From Arthrobacter sp. H16F315 (GTDB taxonomy: Bacteria > Actinomycetota > Actinomycetes > Actinomycetales > Micrococcaceae), in NCBI RefSeq assembly GCF_024124825.1, contig NZ_JAMXSS010000002.1, forward strand, positions 806,001-870,000: a DNA stretch of 64,000 bases. The letters are read 5' to 3'. Below the pieces are notes generated by a model. The model had not been told where the DNA came from. It made no database searches and saw only the letters and a list, made by a program, of their open reading frames with translations. Positions 54,006-63,654 of this stretch are shown here, in pieces; position 1 is the first letter of the stretch, and each line of letters begins with the position of its first letter. The position numbers and the translations under genes are program-made.

Positions 54006-54481
54006 GCGAACTGACGATCACCGCCCTGCGCTTCGGTTTCCTCCTGCTCCTCTGGGTGCTGATCTTCAGCATCGTTGCCGCCATGCGGCGCGATCTTATG
54101 ATTGGCCGCAAGGCAGCGGCCGGCGCCCCGACGGCGCGGCAGGTGCGGAAAAACCCGGCCCTGGCCGAGCCGGCCACCCCCGCCAAACAGCAGCCCCGCC
54201 AACTGGTCGTCACGGAGGGTCCGCTCAAGGGCACAACGATCCAGTTGGCGGCGAGCCCCATCCTGCTGGGCCGCGCCCAGGAAGCCACTCTTGTGTTGGA
54301 GGATGACTACGCCTCGGGACGCCACGCGCGCTTGTTCCCGCAGGGCAGCCGCTGGTTCATTGAAGACCTTGGCTCGACAAACGGCACCTATCTGGCCGAT
54401 CAGCAGCTCACCCGGGCACTGCCCGTCGAGTTGGGTGTCCCCGTGAGAATCGGCAAGACGGTCATTGAATTGAGGCCGTAG
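54002..54481 (+). CDS. fhaB: FhaB (FipA): membrane-anchored FHA domain protein
   Basis: 159 aa. One N-terminal helix ('ALRFGFLLLLWVLIFSIVAA') is followed by an FHA domain ('ILLGRAQEATLVLEDDYASG', 'LGSTNGTYLADQQ'). GTG start overlaps the fhaA stop by 4 nt. In relatives it is a PknA/PknB substrate linked to division. Confidence 0.9.
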   Translation: MSELTITALRFGFLLLLWVLIFSIVAAMRRDLMIGRKAAAGAPTARQVRKNPALAEPATPAKQQPRQLVVTEGPLKGTTIQLAASPILLGRAQEATLVLEDDYASGRHARLFPQGSRWFIEDLGSTNGTYLADQQLTRALPVELGVPVRIGKTVIELRP

Positions 54482-54483
54482 CC

Positions 54484-56145
54484 ATGGCTGCCACCGACCT
54501 TCCCGCAGGCAAGGCACCCGCCTCAAAGCGGCCACTGATCATGCGCTATGCCGCGCGTTCCGACGTCGGCAGGGTGCGCGGAAAAAACGACGACTCCGCC
54601 TACGTTGGCCGCCACCTCGCCGTCGTTGCCGACGGTATGGGCGGACACGCCGGAGGTGATGTCGCCTCTGCCGCAACGGTGCTGGACATGATCCATCTGG
54701 ATAGCGACGACTACGACGGCGACGCGGGCACCATACTGGCGGACGAGATCCAGACTGCCAACTCGCTGCTCTCCGAACTCGTTCACATTGATCCCAAATT
54801 GGCCGGTATGGGCACCACCGTCACTGCCCTCCTGCTGGCCGAAGGCAAACTCCACTTCGCCCACATTGGTGACTCACGCGCATACCGGCTTCGAAACGGT
54901 GAATACGAGCAGGTAAGTGTGGACCACACCTTCGTCCAGCGCCTCATCGACGAAGGGCGGCTCCGGCCCGAAGAGGCCGAAACCCATCCACACAAAAATG
55001 TCCTGATGCGCGTCCTCGGTGACGTCGACGCGAGCCCGGAGCTGGACCTGGACACCCTCGAAGTGGAGCCGGGCGAACGCTGGCTGCTCTGCTCAGACGG
55101 ACTGAATTACGTGGCCGGCCACGTCGTGGAACGCACGGTCCGGGAGACCAGGGATCTGCGTGAATGCGCCGAACTGCTGGTCGATCTCACGCTCGAAGCA
55201 GGCGCCCCGGACAATGTGACGGTCGTGATGCTGGAGATCGTCGAACAGACCGCCGACGACGTCCGGACGGCCGCCGTCGATGTTGTTCCGGCTCCAGAGA
55301 GCCCCATCGTGGCCTCCGGCGGGTCCGAAAGGACCGAGCAGGCCACCGGGAGCACCTTCGGCGCAGCGGCCAAATCCGCGGCCTCGTCACCGGGTACCCC
55401 GAAGGACACCGCCGGGGCACCGAGCTCAGCAGAGAGGGTCAGGCCGCAGGAAGAGCCGGAAAACTCCACCGATCCGCACTTGGGTGAGCACCTTTCCGCG
55501 GAGGTCCTCCGCGAGGAACTCTCCGGCCGGCCGCACGAGCTTGTGGGGGCAGCAGCCACCGCTGCCGAATCCGGCTCCATTCCCACCATCGCCGGGCGCA
55601 CCATGGCGCGCCGGGCCGCGACCGTCCTGACCCACAAGTCGGAACAGGCCAAAGAAGAAGCCGAGGAGTTCAGCCCGGACGGACGGCCGCGCCGCTGGGT
55701 GACGATCGCAATCGCCGCCGCCATCCTGGCACTGCTCGCCGTCGGTCTGTGGCTGGGCTACGCCTGGACCCAGACCCGGTACTACATTGGCGAGCAGGAC
55801 CAGCATGTAGCCATCTTCAACGGGGTCTCCCAACGCCTGGGACCCATCCAGTTATCCAGGCTCGAAACGGTGACCGAGGTCCGGATGTCGGCTCTGCCGG
55901 AATTCTCCCAGCAGCGGGTCCGACAGACTGTGCCTGCCAGGGATCTCTACGATGCCCAGCGGATCGTCAAGAACCTGGAGCGCACCGGAACCACAGCCCC
56001 CGCAGACGAGTGCATCACGCCATCTCCGGCGCCGGCTAGCCCAGGTGCGTCATCGGTTCCGGGAAATACCGCGAGTCCGGGCGGGGCCGGCAGCGCCACG
56101 CCAGCGCCGTCGTCGACCGCTCCGAGCTGTGAGGGTGCCAAATGA
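54484..56145 (+). CDS. pstP: PP2C-family Ser/Thr phosphatase PstP
   Basis: 553-aa membrane phosphatase that reverses PknA/PknB phosphorylation. Catalytic PP2C domain about 1-255 ('VRGKNDDSAYVGRHLAVVAD', 'GMGGHAGGDVAS', 'GTTVTALLLAEGK', 'IGDSRAYRLR', 'LCSDGLNYV', 'EAGAPDNVTVVML') with all metal-binding Asp. A disordered linker of about 145 residues, one helix near 402-424 ('WVTIAIAAAILALLAVGLWL') and an extracellular part with a Pro/Ser-rich tail follow. 2 bp after fhaB; overlaps rodA by 4 nt. Confidence 0.93.
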   Translation: MAATDLPAGKAPASKRPLIMRYAARSDVGRVRGKNDDSAYVGRHLAVVADGMGGHAGGDVASAATVLDMIHLDSDDYDGDAGTILADEIQTANSLLSELVHIDPKLAGMGTTVTALLLAEGKLHFAHIGDSRAYRLRNGEYEQVSVDHTFVQRLIDEGRLRPEEAETHPHKNVLMRVLGDVDASPELDLDTLEVEPGERWLLCSDGLNYVAGHVVERTVRETRDLRECAELLVDLTLEAGAPDNVTVVMLEIVEQTADDVRTAAVDVVPAPESPIVASGGSERTEQATGSTFGAAAKSAASSPGTPKDTAGAPSSAERVRPQEEPENSTDPHLGEHLSAEVLREELSGRPHELVGAAATAAESGSIPTIAGRTMARRAATVLTHKSEQAKEEAEEFSPDGRPRRWVTIAIAAAILALLAVGLWLGYAWTQTRYYIGEQDQHVAIFNGVSQRLGPIQLSRLETVTEVRMSALPEFSQQRVRQTVPARDLYDAQRIVKNLERTGTTAPADECITPSPAPASPGASSVPGNTASPGGAGSATPAPSSTAPSCEGAK

Positions 56146-57593
56146 CACCGATAGAGTCCACGCCAAAGCCCCGGCGGAATGTTGAACTGGTCCTGCTTGT
56201 ACTGGCCCTCACCGTCGGCATCGGCGCCAACGTACTGGTCGGCGCGGACCAGCAGAAGGCATTCGACCCGGAGTTCTGGTTCCAGTCCAGCCTGTTGGCG
56301 GCCGCTGCCTTCGTATTCCACATCGTGCTGCGCCTCCGCGCGAAATATGCCGATCCGGTTATTCTTCCGCTGGTGATCGCCCTGAATGGACTCGGCCTCG
56401 CCATGATCCACCGACTCGACCGGGTCGGGGAAGACACGGGAAACAACCAGCTGCGCTGGACGCTGGTGGCCATGGCAGTTTCAATCGCCGTCATTTGGTT
56501 CCTCAAGGACCATCGGGTCCTTCGCCGTTTCACCTACATCTCGCTTGCCGTCAGCGCGCTCCTGTTGATCCTTCCGCTTCTTCCCGGTGTCTCGGCCGGT
56601 GAAATCCTGGGCGCCCGGGTGTGGATCAGATTTGGCTCGATGACCTTCCAGCCCGGTGAAATCGCGAAGATCACGCTCGCAATATTCTTTGCAGGGTACC
56701 TTTCCTCCAACCGGGATCTCATCCTGTTGGCCGGCCGGAAAGTCGGCCCCATCCAATTCCCCAGGTTCAAGGACATGGGCCCCATGCTGGCGGCCTGGCT
56801 CGTGAGCATCGGCGTGCTGATCTTTCAGCGGGACCTGGGATCCTCAGTCCTGTTCTTCGGGCTTTTCCTCGTGATGATCTATGTCGCCACGAGCCGTATC
56901 AGCTGGGTGATCATCGGGATCGGGCTGCTCGCTGCCGGCGGGTTTGTGGCGTCCCGGGTCTTCTCGCACGTGGCCCTGCGGATCGACGGCTGGGTCAACG
57001 CCTTCACAGACGAGGTCTACGGCCGCGAGTTTGGCGGCAGCCTGCAAATCGTTGAGGGCTTGTTCGGTATGGCCAACGGCGGCCTGGTGGGCACCGGCCT
57101 CGGCCAGGGACGCCCCAATCTTGTCCCATTCGCCAACAGCGACATGATTATCGCGTCCTTCGGTGAGGAACTGGGACTCATCGGCCTGTTCGCGATCGTG
57201 CTGATGTACCTGTTGCTCTTCACCCGCGGCTTCCGCGCTGCGCTGGGGACGAGGGACGCGTTCGGGAAGCTGCTGGCCACCGGACTGTCCTTCGCGATTG
57301 CACTGCAGTGCTTCGTCGTCATTGGCGGCGTCACACGGCTCATTCCCCTCACCGGCCTCACCACGCCCTTCCTGGCCGCCGGCGGCTCTTCCCTGCTGGC
57401 CAACTGGATCATCGTTGGACTGTTGCTGATGATCTCGCACACGGCACGCGGCCCGGTCGATACGACCCCGCTGGCCCCCGGCGAACAACCCGACCAACAG
57501 AAAGTCACCCCTGCCATGCCTTCGAAGCCGGCCGCCGCGCCCGGTACCGGACGGACCAGCCCGGACACACCGACCGCGGCGGTGAAGCTGTGA
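56142..57593 (+). CDS. rodA: RodA/FtsW-family peptidoglycan glycosyltransferase
   Basis: 483-aa SEDS polymerase making glycan strands for elongation, partner of PbpA. About ten helices; SEDS marks include 'GARVWIRFGSMTFQPGEIAK' and 'FANSDMIIASFGEELGLIGL' (catalytic Asp region) and 'GVTRLIPLTGLTTPFLAAGG'. A Pro/Thr-rich cytoplasmic tail ends the protein. The ATG overlaps the pstP stop. Confidence 0.93.
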   Translation: MTPIESTPKPRRNVELVLLVLALTVGIGANVLVGADQQKAFDPEFWFQSSLLAAAAFVFHIVLRLRAKYADPVILPLVIALNGLGLAMIHRLDRVGEDTGNNQLRWTLVAMAVSIAVIWFLKDHRVLRRFTYISLAVSALLLILPLLPGVSAGEILGARVWIRFGSMTFQPGEIAKITLAIFFAGYLSSNRDLILLAGRKVGPIQFPRFKDMGPMLAAWLVSIGVLIFQRDLGSSVLFFGLFLVMIYVATSRISWVIIGIGLLAAGGFVASRVFSHVALRIDGWVNAFTDEVYGREFGGSLQIVEGLFGMANGGLVGTGLGQGRPNLVPFANSDMIIASFGEELGLIGLFAIVLMYLLLFTRGFRAALGTRDAFGKLLATGLSFAIALQCFVVIGGVTRLIPLTGLTTPFLAAGGSSLLANWIIVGLLLMISHTARGPVDTTPLAPGEQPDQQKVTPAMPSKPAAAPGTGRTSPDTPTAAVKL

Positions 57594-59047
57594 ACCAAGC
57601 CATCCGCAGCTCCTGGATCGCAGCGATCGCGATGTTCGTCCTGATCTTCGGCGCCCTCAGCTACGTCCAGGTCGTCGGCGCGGACGAATTGCAGGCCAAT
57701 GCGTGGAACAAACGCACCCTGCTCCAGAATTACTGCAACGACCGCGGCGCCATCATCGTGGGCGGCACCCCGGTGGCGGAGTCAGTCGAGACGGCGGGGA
57801 GCTGCAAATTCCAGCGCACCTACACCCAACCGCCGCAGTATGCCGGCATCACCGGCTACTTCTCCAGGAGCTTCGGCGTGACCGGGTTGGAAAAGACGAT
57901 GAACAAAGAGCTTGCTGGAAGCTCGGACCAGCAGTTCCTGGACCGTGTCGGCCAACTGTTCCTGGGCAACCAGCCCAAGGGCGCCTCCGTTGAGCTCACA
58001 CTGGATCCCGCCATCCAAAAGCTCGCCTACGACCTCATTCCGGACGGACAGCGCGGCTCGATTGTGGTGACCAATCCGAAAACCGGCGCGATCATAGCGA
58101 TGGTTTCCAAACCCTCCTACGACCCGAACCTGATCGCCACCCAGGATCCGGCAGCCGAGGCAGCAAATTTGGCCGAGCTGAACAAGGTCCCCGGGATCAA
58201 CTTGAACCAGAACGTCAGCGGTCCCACCGGGGCCTTGCTGGCACCGGGCTCGGTGTTCAAAATCGTTGACACGGCGGCTGCCCTGAACTCGGGAAAATAC
58301 AATAAGGACAGCATTCTGCCGAATCCGGCTGAGATGTCCTTTCCCGGCATCCAGTACAAGTTGCCCAACTACGCCGGCGGCAACTGCTACTCCCGCGACA
58401 CGGCCACGTTTGCCTTCGCACTGCAGCAGTCCTGCAACACCCCGTTCGCCAAGATCGCCCTGGACCTGGGCCAGCAAGCCATTGTCGACCAGGCCGAAAA
58501 ATTCGGTTTCGGGCAGGAATTTGGCGACCAGCTGAAGCTGGACTCCGCCCCCAGCTTCTTCCCCGTGGAGAAACTGGATGACGCCAGCCTCGCGCAGTCG
58601 TCGATTGGCCAGCGGGACGTCCGGGCGACTCCGCTTCAGATCAACCAGATGACAGCGGCGATCGCGAACGGCGGGGTACAGATGCAACCAAACCTCATCA
58701 AGGCCTTGCGTTCCCCGGACCTGCGGCCATTGAGCGAGCCGAAACCCCAGGTGCTGCGCACCTCCACCTCATCGGAGATTGCCCGGCAGATCAATGAGTG
58801 GATGGTCAGTGTCGTCAGCGACGGCATTGCCCGCGCGGCCGCCGTGCCCGGAGTCCAGGTGGCCGGCAAGACCGGTACCGCTGAGCTCGGCAACGGCCTG
58901 AACAATTCATGGTTTACCGGGTTTGCCCCGGCGAATGACCCGCAGGTGGCAGTCACTATCGTGATGGAAGGCGTAGACATCACCACCGGCGCACAGCTAA
59001 CCAGTCCGAATGCGAAGAAGATCTTTGAGGCGGTGTTGAATAAGTGA
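57590..59047 (+). CDS. pbpA: Penicillin-binding protein A (class B transpeptidase)
   Basis: 485-aa class B PBP. N-terminal membrane anchor ('[20 protein letters not shown]'), a dimerisation part with '[20 protein letters not shown]', then transpeptidase motifs: SxxK in '[17 protein letters not shown]', SxN in '[14 protein letters not shown]' and KTG in '[18 protein letters not shown]'. GTG start overlaps the rodA stop. Crosslinks strands made by RodA. Confidence 0.92.
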   Translation: MNQAIRSSWIAAIAMFVLIFGALSYVQVVGADELQANAWNKRTLLQNYCNDRGAIIVGGTPVAESVETAGSCKFQRTYTQPPQYAGITGYFSRSFGVTGLEKTMNKELAGSSDQQFLDRVGQLFLGNQPKGASVELTLDPAIQKLAYDLIPDGQRGSIVVTNPKTGAIIAMVSKPSYDPNLIATQDPAAEAANLAELNKVPGINLNQNVSGPTGALLAPGSVFKIVDTAAALNSGKYNKDSILPNPAEMSFPGIQYKLPNYAGGNCYSRDTATFAFALQQSCNTPFAKIALDLGQQAIVDQAEKFGFGQEFGDQLKLDSAPSFFPVEKLDDASLAQSSIGQRDVRATPLQINQMTAAIANGGVQMQPNLIKALRSPDLRPLSEPKPQVLRTSTSSEIARQINEWMVSVVSDGIARAAAVPGVQVAGKTGTAELGNGLNNSWFTGFAPANDPQVAVTIVMEGVDITTGAQLTSPNAKKIFEAVLNK

Positions 59048-60852
59048 GGCCTTCATCAGGAATCACCCTCGGCGGCAGATTTCAGCTGACGACGCGTATT
59101 GCGATCGGCGGCATGGGAGAAGTCTGGAAAGCCAAAGATCTGATCCTTGGCCGCATCGTCGCTATCAAGGTGCTCAAGGAGGAGTACACCGGGGACCCCG
59201 GTTTCCTCCAGCGCTTCCGGGCCGAGGCCCGGCACACGGCGCTGCTGAACCACGTGGGCATCGCCAACGTCTTTGACTACGGCGAGGAAGAAGGCTCCGC
59301 CTACCTCGTGATGGAGCTCGTTCCGGGCCAACCGCTGAGCAGCATCATAGAACACGAACAGGTGCTTTCCCCGGACCGCACCCTTTCCATGATTGCCCAG
59401 ACGGCCCGCGCCCTCTCGATGGCGCACACCCAGGGCCTGGTGCACCGCGATATCAAGCCGGGCAACCTGCTCATCACCCCGGACGGGCGCGTAAAGGTCA
59501 CGGACTTTGGCATCGCTCGGCTGGCAGACCAGGTCCCGCTCACCCAGACCGGACAGGTGATGGGAACGGCCCAGTATCTGGCCCCCGAGCAGGCTACCGG
59601 CCAACTCGCGACCGGAGCCTCGGACATCTATGCCCTCGGCGTGATCGGCTACGAGTGCCTCACCGGCCGCCGCCCGTTCTCCGGCGAATCACAGATCGCC
59701 ATCGCACTGGCCCAGGTCAATGATGCGCCGCCGCCGCTTCCGGAGACCTTGCCGAAGCCGGTCCGCGCGCTGCTGATGTCGATGCTGGCCAAGGACCCCA
59801 AGAACCGTCCCGCCGACGCGCTCAAGCTGTCGGAGGCTGCCGAAGCCATCCGCAACGGCGACATTTCCGCAGCTCACGCCGCGGTTCCCGGCATGCTCCT
59901 CTTCGAGGCGGCGACCGGCCCGATCACCGCCCCGGTAGACGTCCCCACAGCAGCTACGGGTGTCATCGGCGCGGCTGACCGAACGACGTCGGCCACCTCG
60001 GCACTGCCGGTAGTCGGCGCCGCCGCAGCCGGTGCCGCAGCTGGGTTTGCTGCCGGATCCGACGCCGCCGGGGCCCGAAGCACACTCTCACGCGCCGATG
60101 CTCTCGCCGCGGAACGCACCTGGGACCAGGAGGACGACGACTACGACGATCCCGTCGATGAACCGGGGCACCGCGGACGCAGCCCCTGGACCTGGCCGCT
60201 GGTGGCGCTGATCCTGCTCGTGCTGTTCGCCTTGGTGGGCGTAGTACTGACCCAGGCCGGGATCCTGTTCCCGAAGACGCCGGCGAGCAGCAGCGCGGCG
60301 GTCACCACCAGCAGCAGCGCGCAGCCGAGCAGCTCCAGCGCGTCACCCACATCCTCAAGCGCGAGCCCCACCAGCAGCTCCGCGACGCCTACAAAGTCGA
60401 CTCCGGCCGGGATCAACCTCATTCCGGAAAGCTATCTCGGCCGCCCCTTTAACCAGGTCCGCAGCGAACTCATCGGACTGGGCCTTGTGGTGACCGGAGC
60501 CGAGGTATTTGACGATTCCACCCCCGGAACGGTGGTCCAAATAGACCCGGCCGGACGGGTCCAATCGGGCACAACCATAACAGTGAGCTACTCCAAGGGC
60601 CCGGCGCCCGCCACGGTCCCGACGCTGCAGCCCGGTGCCAGCGAAGCCGCCGTGCAGCAGGCCATCGAAAGTGCGGGCCTGCGTTGGGCCAAGGGGGCTG
60701 ACCTCGCTCCGGCCACCAAGACGCAGGCTCCCGGCACTTTCGTCAGTTCCGAGCCCGCCTCCGGCGCCAGCGTCCCCGCCGGCTCACTTGTGACCTACCA
60801 CCTGGCCAAAGCAGCGCCCGCGGCAGCTACCCCAAGTCCGACGGGAACGTAG
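59044..60852 (+). CDS. pknA: Ser/Thr protein kinase PknA with PASTA domains
   Basis: 602-aa membrane kinase. Kinase domain about 5-270: '[20 protein letters not shown]', '[10 protein letters not shown]', catalytic '[11 protein letters not shown]', '[12 protein letters not shown]'. After a variable region one helix ('[20 protein letters not shown]', about 384-404) and a Ser-rich repeat linker ('SASPTSS') come two PASTA-type repeats ('[18 protein letters not shown]', '[17 protein letters not shown]'). GTG start overlaps the pbpA stop. Mycobacterial PknA lacks PASTA domains; this one has them. Confidence 0.92.
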   Translation: MRPSSGITLGGRFQLTTRIAIGGMGEVWKAKDLILGRIVAIKVLKEEYTGDPGFLQRFRAEARHTALLNHVGIANVFDYGEEEGSAYLVMELVPGQPLSSIIEHEQVLSPDRTLSMIAQTARALSMAHTQGLVHRDIKPGNLLITPDGRVKVTDFGIARLADQVPLTQTGQVMGTAQYLAPEQATGQLATGASDIYALGVIGYECLTGRRPFSGESQIAIALAQVNDAPPPLPETLPKPVRALLMSMLAKDPKNRPADALKLSEAAEAIRNGDISAAHAAVPGMLLFEAATGPITAPVDVPTAATGVIGAADRTTSATSALPVVGAAAAGAAAGFAAGSDAAGARSTLSRADALAAERTWDQEDDDYDDPVDEPGHRGRSPWTWPLVALILLVLFALVGVVLTQAGILFPKTPASSSAAVTTSSSAQPSSSSASPTSSSASPTSSSATPTKSTPAGINLIPESYLGRPFNQVRSELIGLGLVVTGAEVFDDSTPGTVVQIDPAGRVQSGTTITVSYSKGPAPATVPTLQPGASEAAVQQAIESAGLRWAKGADLAPATKTQAPGTFVSSEPASGASVPAGSLVTYHLAKAAPAAATPSPTGT

Positions 60853-60858
60853 GCCATC

Positions 60859-62846
60859 ATGTCCACTTCACCCCGCACCCCATCGCACCGGGAGGACCGC
60901 GGCCCCGTCAACACGCAGCGCGTCCTCAGCGGGCGCTATGAGCTGGGTGAACTGATCGGCCGCGGCGGCATGGCCGACGTTTTCCGCGGCGTGGACACCC
61001 GATTGGGACGCACCGTCGCGGTCAAACTGCTTCGCCCCGACCTTGCCCGGGACCCTCAGTTCCAGGCCAGGTTCAAACGCGAAGCGCAGGCGGTGGCCGC
61101 GTTAAACCATCCCTCAATCGTGGCCATCTACGACACCGGGGACCACTCCGTCCCCGGCGACCACGAGGACATTGTCCGGGTGCCGTACATCGTGATGGAG
61201 TTCGTTTCCGGAAAAACGATCCGGGACCTCATCCGGTCCAAGGACGTCGGAATCGACCAGGCGATTGACTTCACCCTGGGGGTGCTCGCCGCCCTGGACT
61301 ACAGCCACAAGGCCGGAATTGTGCACCGCGACATCAAACCGGCCAATGTGATGTACTGCCCGGAGTCCAACAGCGTCAAAGTGATGGATTTCGGGATTGC
61401 CCGCGCCATGGCGGACTCGGCAGCGACCATGACGCAAACACAGGCCGTCGTGGGGACCGCACAGTACCTTTCCCCGGAACAGGCCCGCGGCGAGACCGTT
61501 GATGCCCGCAGCGATCTCTACTCTGCCGGCTGCCTGCTCTATGAGATGCTCGCCGGCCGGCCCCCTTTCATCGGCGACAGCCCCGTTTCTGTTGCCTACC
61601 AGCATGTGCGGGAGATTCCGGAGCTGGCCAGCAGCCTGAATCCTGATGTCTCCGAGGCACTGGACAGCGTACTGATGAAGGCACTGCAAAAGAACCGGGC
61701 GGACCGCTTCCAGGATGCCGCAGCCTTCCGCCGTGCCCTCCGGGCTGCCCGGAGCGGAGTTGGGGTCACCGCACCGCCGGCAAGCGAAGCGCCCACCAAT
61801 CCCAATGACACCATTCCGACGCCGGACAACGCTCCGACGGCTGCCTTCTCGGTGACCGGAGCGAGGTTCCTGGACGACTCCCATACCGGCAGGCTCCGGC
61901 CCGCCCTGGAATCGCCCGCTTATGATGACGGCGCTCCGATGGCACCCGGTGTTAGCTATGGCGCCGCGGACACCGGCAGTTTGCCGCTGGTCCTTCCCCC
62001 GAGCGGGAGCACACCCGGCACCAGAAGTCGCGCCGCCGGACGTGGATCACGGCTTTGGTGATCGTCACCGTCCTGGTTCTCGCGGGAGGTGGCCTGTGGC
62101 TGTACAACCTGATGAACCAGGCTCCGCCGCCCGTCGCCAAGGTCCTGGTGCCGTCGGTTACCTCGCTGACCGAAACTGAGGCCCTCCAGAAGCTGTACAA
62201 CGCCGGGCTGAAACCCCAGCTGGAACACATGCAGAACGAGACCGTCACCAAGGGAATTGCCATCGGCACCGTTCCGGCTGTCGGCAGCCCCCTGGATCCG
62301 AACTCAGATATCACCCTCAACATCTCCGAAGGCCCCAGCGTTATCACCATCCCCGCTGACCTGCCCGGACGCACGGAGGCCGCCGCCCGCGACGTGCTGC
62401 GCCAGAAGGGACTCGCCGGTGCCCCCGGCACCACCATGGCCAACAGTCCCACCGTGCCGTCAGGGCTCGTGATCACGACAAATCCTGCGCCCGGACAGAA
62501 TGTGGCCGCCGGCAGCACGGTGGAAATTATCGTCTCCACCGGCAAGGTTGTGGTTCCCCAACTGGTCGGACTTCCCCGGGCCGAGGCGGAGGCGGCGCTC
62601 AAGGCGCTCGGCCTGGCCATGAGCGCCACGGAAGTCGAAAACTCCCAGGTTGAACCGGGAAAGATCACTGCACAGGCCGACCCGGCGGACGCCCTCGTGG
62701 AACAGGGGAAAACGGTCACCGTTACCGTCGCCAAGGCTCCCGCGCCACCGCCCGCGCCGTCGCCAAGTCCCACTCCCACGCCTACCCCCAAGGCAACCAA
62801 GAGCACCAAGGAAAGCGGGGCGTCCCTGCGCGGGTTTTCCGCCTAG
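60859..62846 (+). CDS. pknB: Ser/Thr protein kinase PknB with PASTA domains, frameshifted
   Basis: About 662 aa once one C is restored at the C5 run 61996-62000 (giving 'LVLPPEREHTRHQKSRRRTW'). Kinase domain about 25-290: 'GRYELGELIGRGGMADVFRG', 'VHRDIKPANVMY', 'VMDFGIARAMADSAATMTQT'. The second frame supplies the helix 'ALVIVTVLVLAGGGLWLYNL' and three PASTA repeats ('PSVTSLTETEALQKLYNAGL', 'DLPGRTEAAARDVLRQKGLA', 'QLVGLPRAEAEAALKALGLA') that sense muropeptides or lipid II. As written, the kinase would lose its anchor and sensor. In mycobacteria pknB is essential, so sequence error is likely. Confidence 0.9.
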
Positions 62847-63484
62847 TGTTTGATCAGCGGGCTTAGCGCCGAAGCCCGCTGGGCGGCGCCGGCCATCCCA
62901 AGGGATTCAAGCCAGTTCCCGAGCATTCGGTAGCCGCCTTCGGTGAGCACGGACTCGGGGTGGAATTGCACTCCACACAGGGGCGCGGTGCGGTGTTGCA
63001 GCCCCATAACAACGCCCGTCCCCGTTTCCGCCGTGATCTCCAGGACCTCGGGTATGCTCTCCCGGACGGCGGCGAGGGAGTGGTATCGGGTCGCCGTGAA
63101 AGGCGACGGCAGACCCTCGAACACTCCGCCGCCGTGGTGTTCCACGAGGGACGTTTTGCCGTGCATAAGTTCCGGGGCGTGGGTGACAGTTCCCCCGTAG
63201 GCCTCGGCCAGTGCCTGGTGGCCCAAGCAGACCCCAAGCATGGCTTTGTTGTGGCTTCCGCACCACTTGATCAGTTCGATGCAGACTCCCGCACCGGCAG
63301 GGTTTCCGGGTCCCGGCGAGATGAGGACGCCCTCACGTGCCTCCGCGAGATCGATCGCCTCAGCCAAGGTGACATCGTCGTTGCGGACCACTGTCGTCTC
63401 CGCACCGAGTTCCTGGAGGTAACCCACCAGGGTGTATACAAAGCTGTCATAGTTGTCGACGACGAGAATCTTGGTTGTACTCAT
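62843..63484 (-). CDS. pabA: Glutamine amidotransferase subunit of anthranilate/aminodeoxychorismate synthase (TrpG/PabA)
   Basis: 213-aa class I amidotransferase releasing ammonia from glutamine for anthranilate or p-aminobenzoate synthesis. Catalytic Cys in 'MLGVCLGHQALAEAYG', His and Glu in 'CGVQFHPESVLTEGG'; 'VDNYDSFVYTLVGYLQELG' and 'ISPGPGNPAGAGVCIELI' are typical. Convergent with pknB, the stop codons overlapping. In mycobacteria the gene at this place is called trpG; which pathway it serves here cannot be told from sequence. Confidence 0.9.
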   Translation of the reverse strand: MSTTKILVVDNYDSFVYTLVGYLQELGAETTVVRNDDVTLAEAIDLAEAREGVLISPGPGNPAGAGVCIELIKWCGSHNKAMLGVCLGHQALAEAYGGTVTHAPELMHGKTSLVEHHGGGVFEGLPSPFTATRYHSLAAVRESIPEVLEITAETGTGVVMGLQHRTAPLCGVQFHPESVLTEGGYRMLGNWLESLGMAGAAQRASALSPLIKH

Positions 63485-63651
63485 GGGTGCCTTGCTGAAC
63501 CAATCGTTGAATCAGTGAACTGGGTGAATTGTGCCATCCAGGGAAAAAGGAACTGAACCATCATTACCAGCACGCCGGCGGCCAACACCAGCGCAGTCGT
63601 AATGCGGAGCCAGCGGGGGCCCGGCAAATGCCGGAAGATCCAGGCGTACAA
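63481..63651 (-). CDS. Small membrane protein, TTG start
   Basis: 56-aa protein in the gap between the sortase and pabA genes. One helix ('LRITTALVLAAGVLVMMVQF') flanked by 'YAWIFRHLPGPRW' and the acidic/polar end 'FPWMAQFTQFTDSTIG'. TTG start follows GGAGG at about 8 nt, and the stop overlaps the pabA ATG (ATGA). A short single-span protein at this position is conserved in relatives. Function unknown. Confidence 0.7.
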   Translation of the reverse strand: MYAWIFRHLPGPRWLRITTALVLAAGVLVMMVQFLFPWMAQFTQFTDSTIGSARHP

Positions 63652-63654
63652 ATC

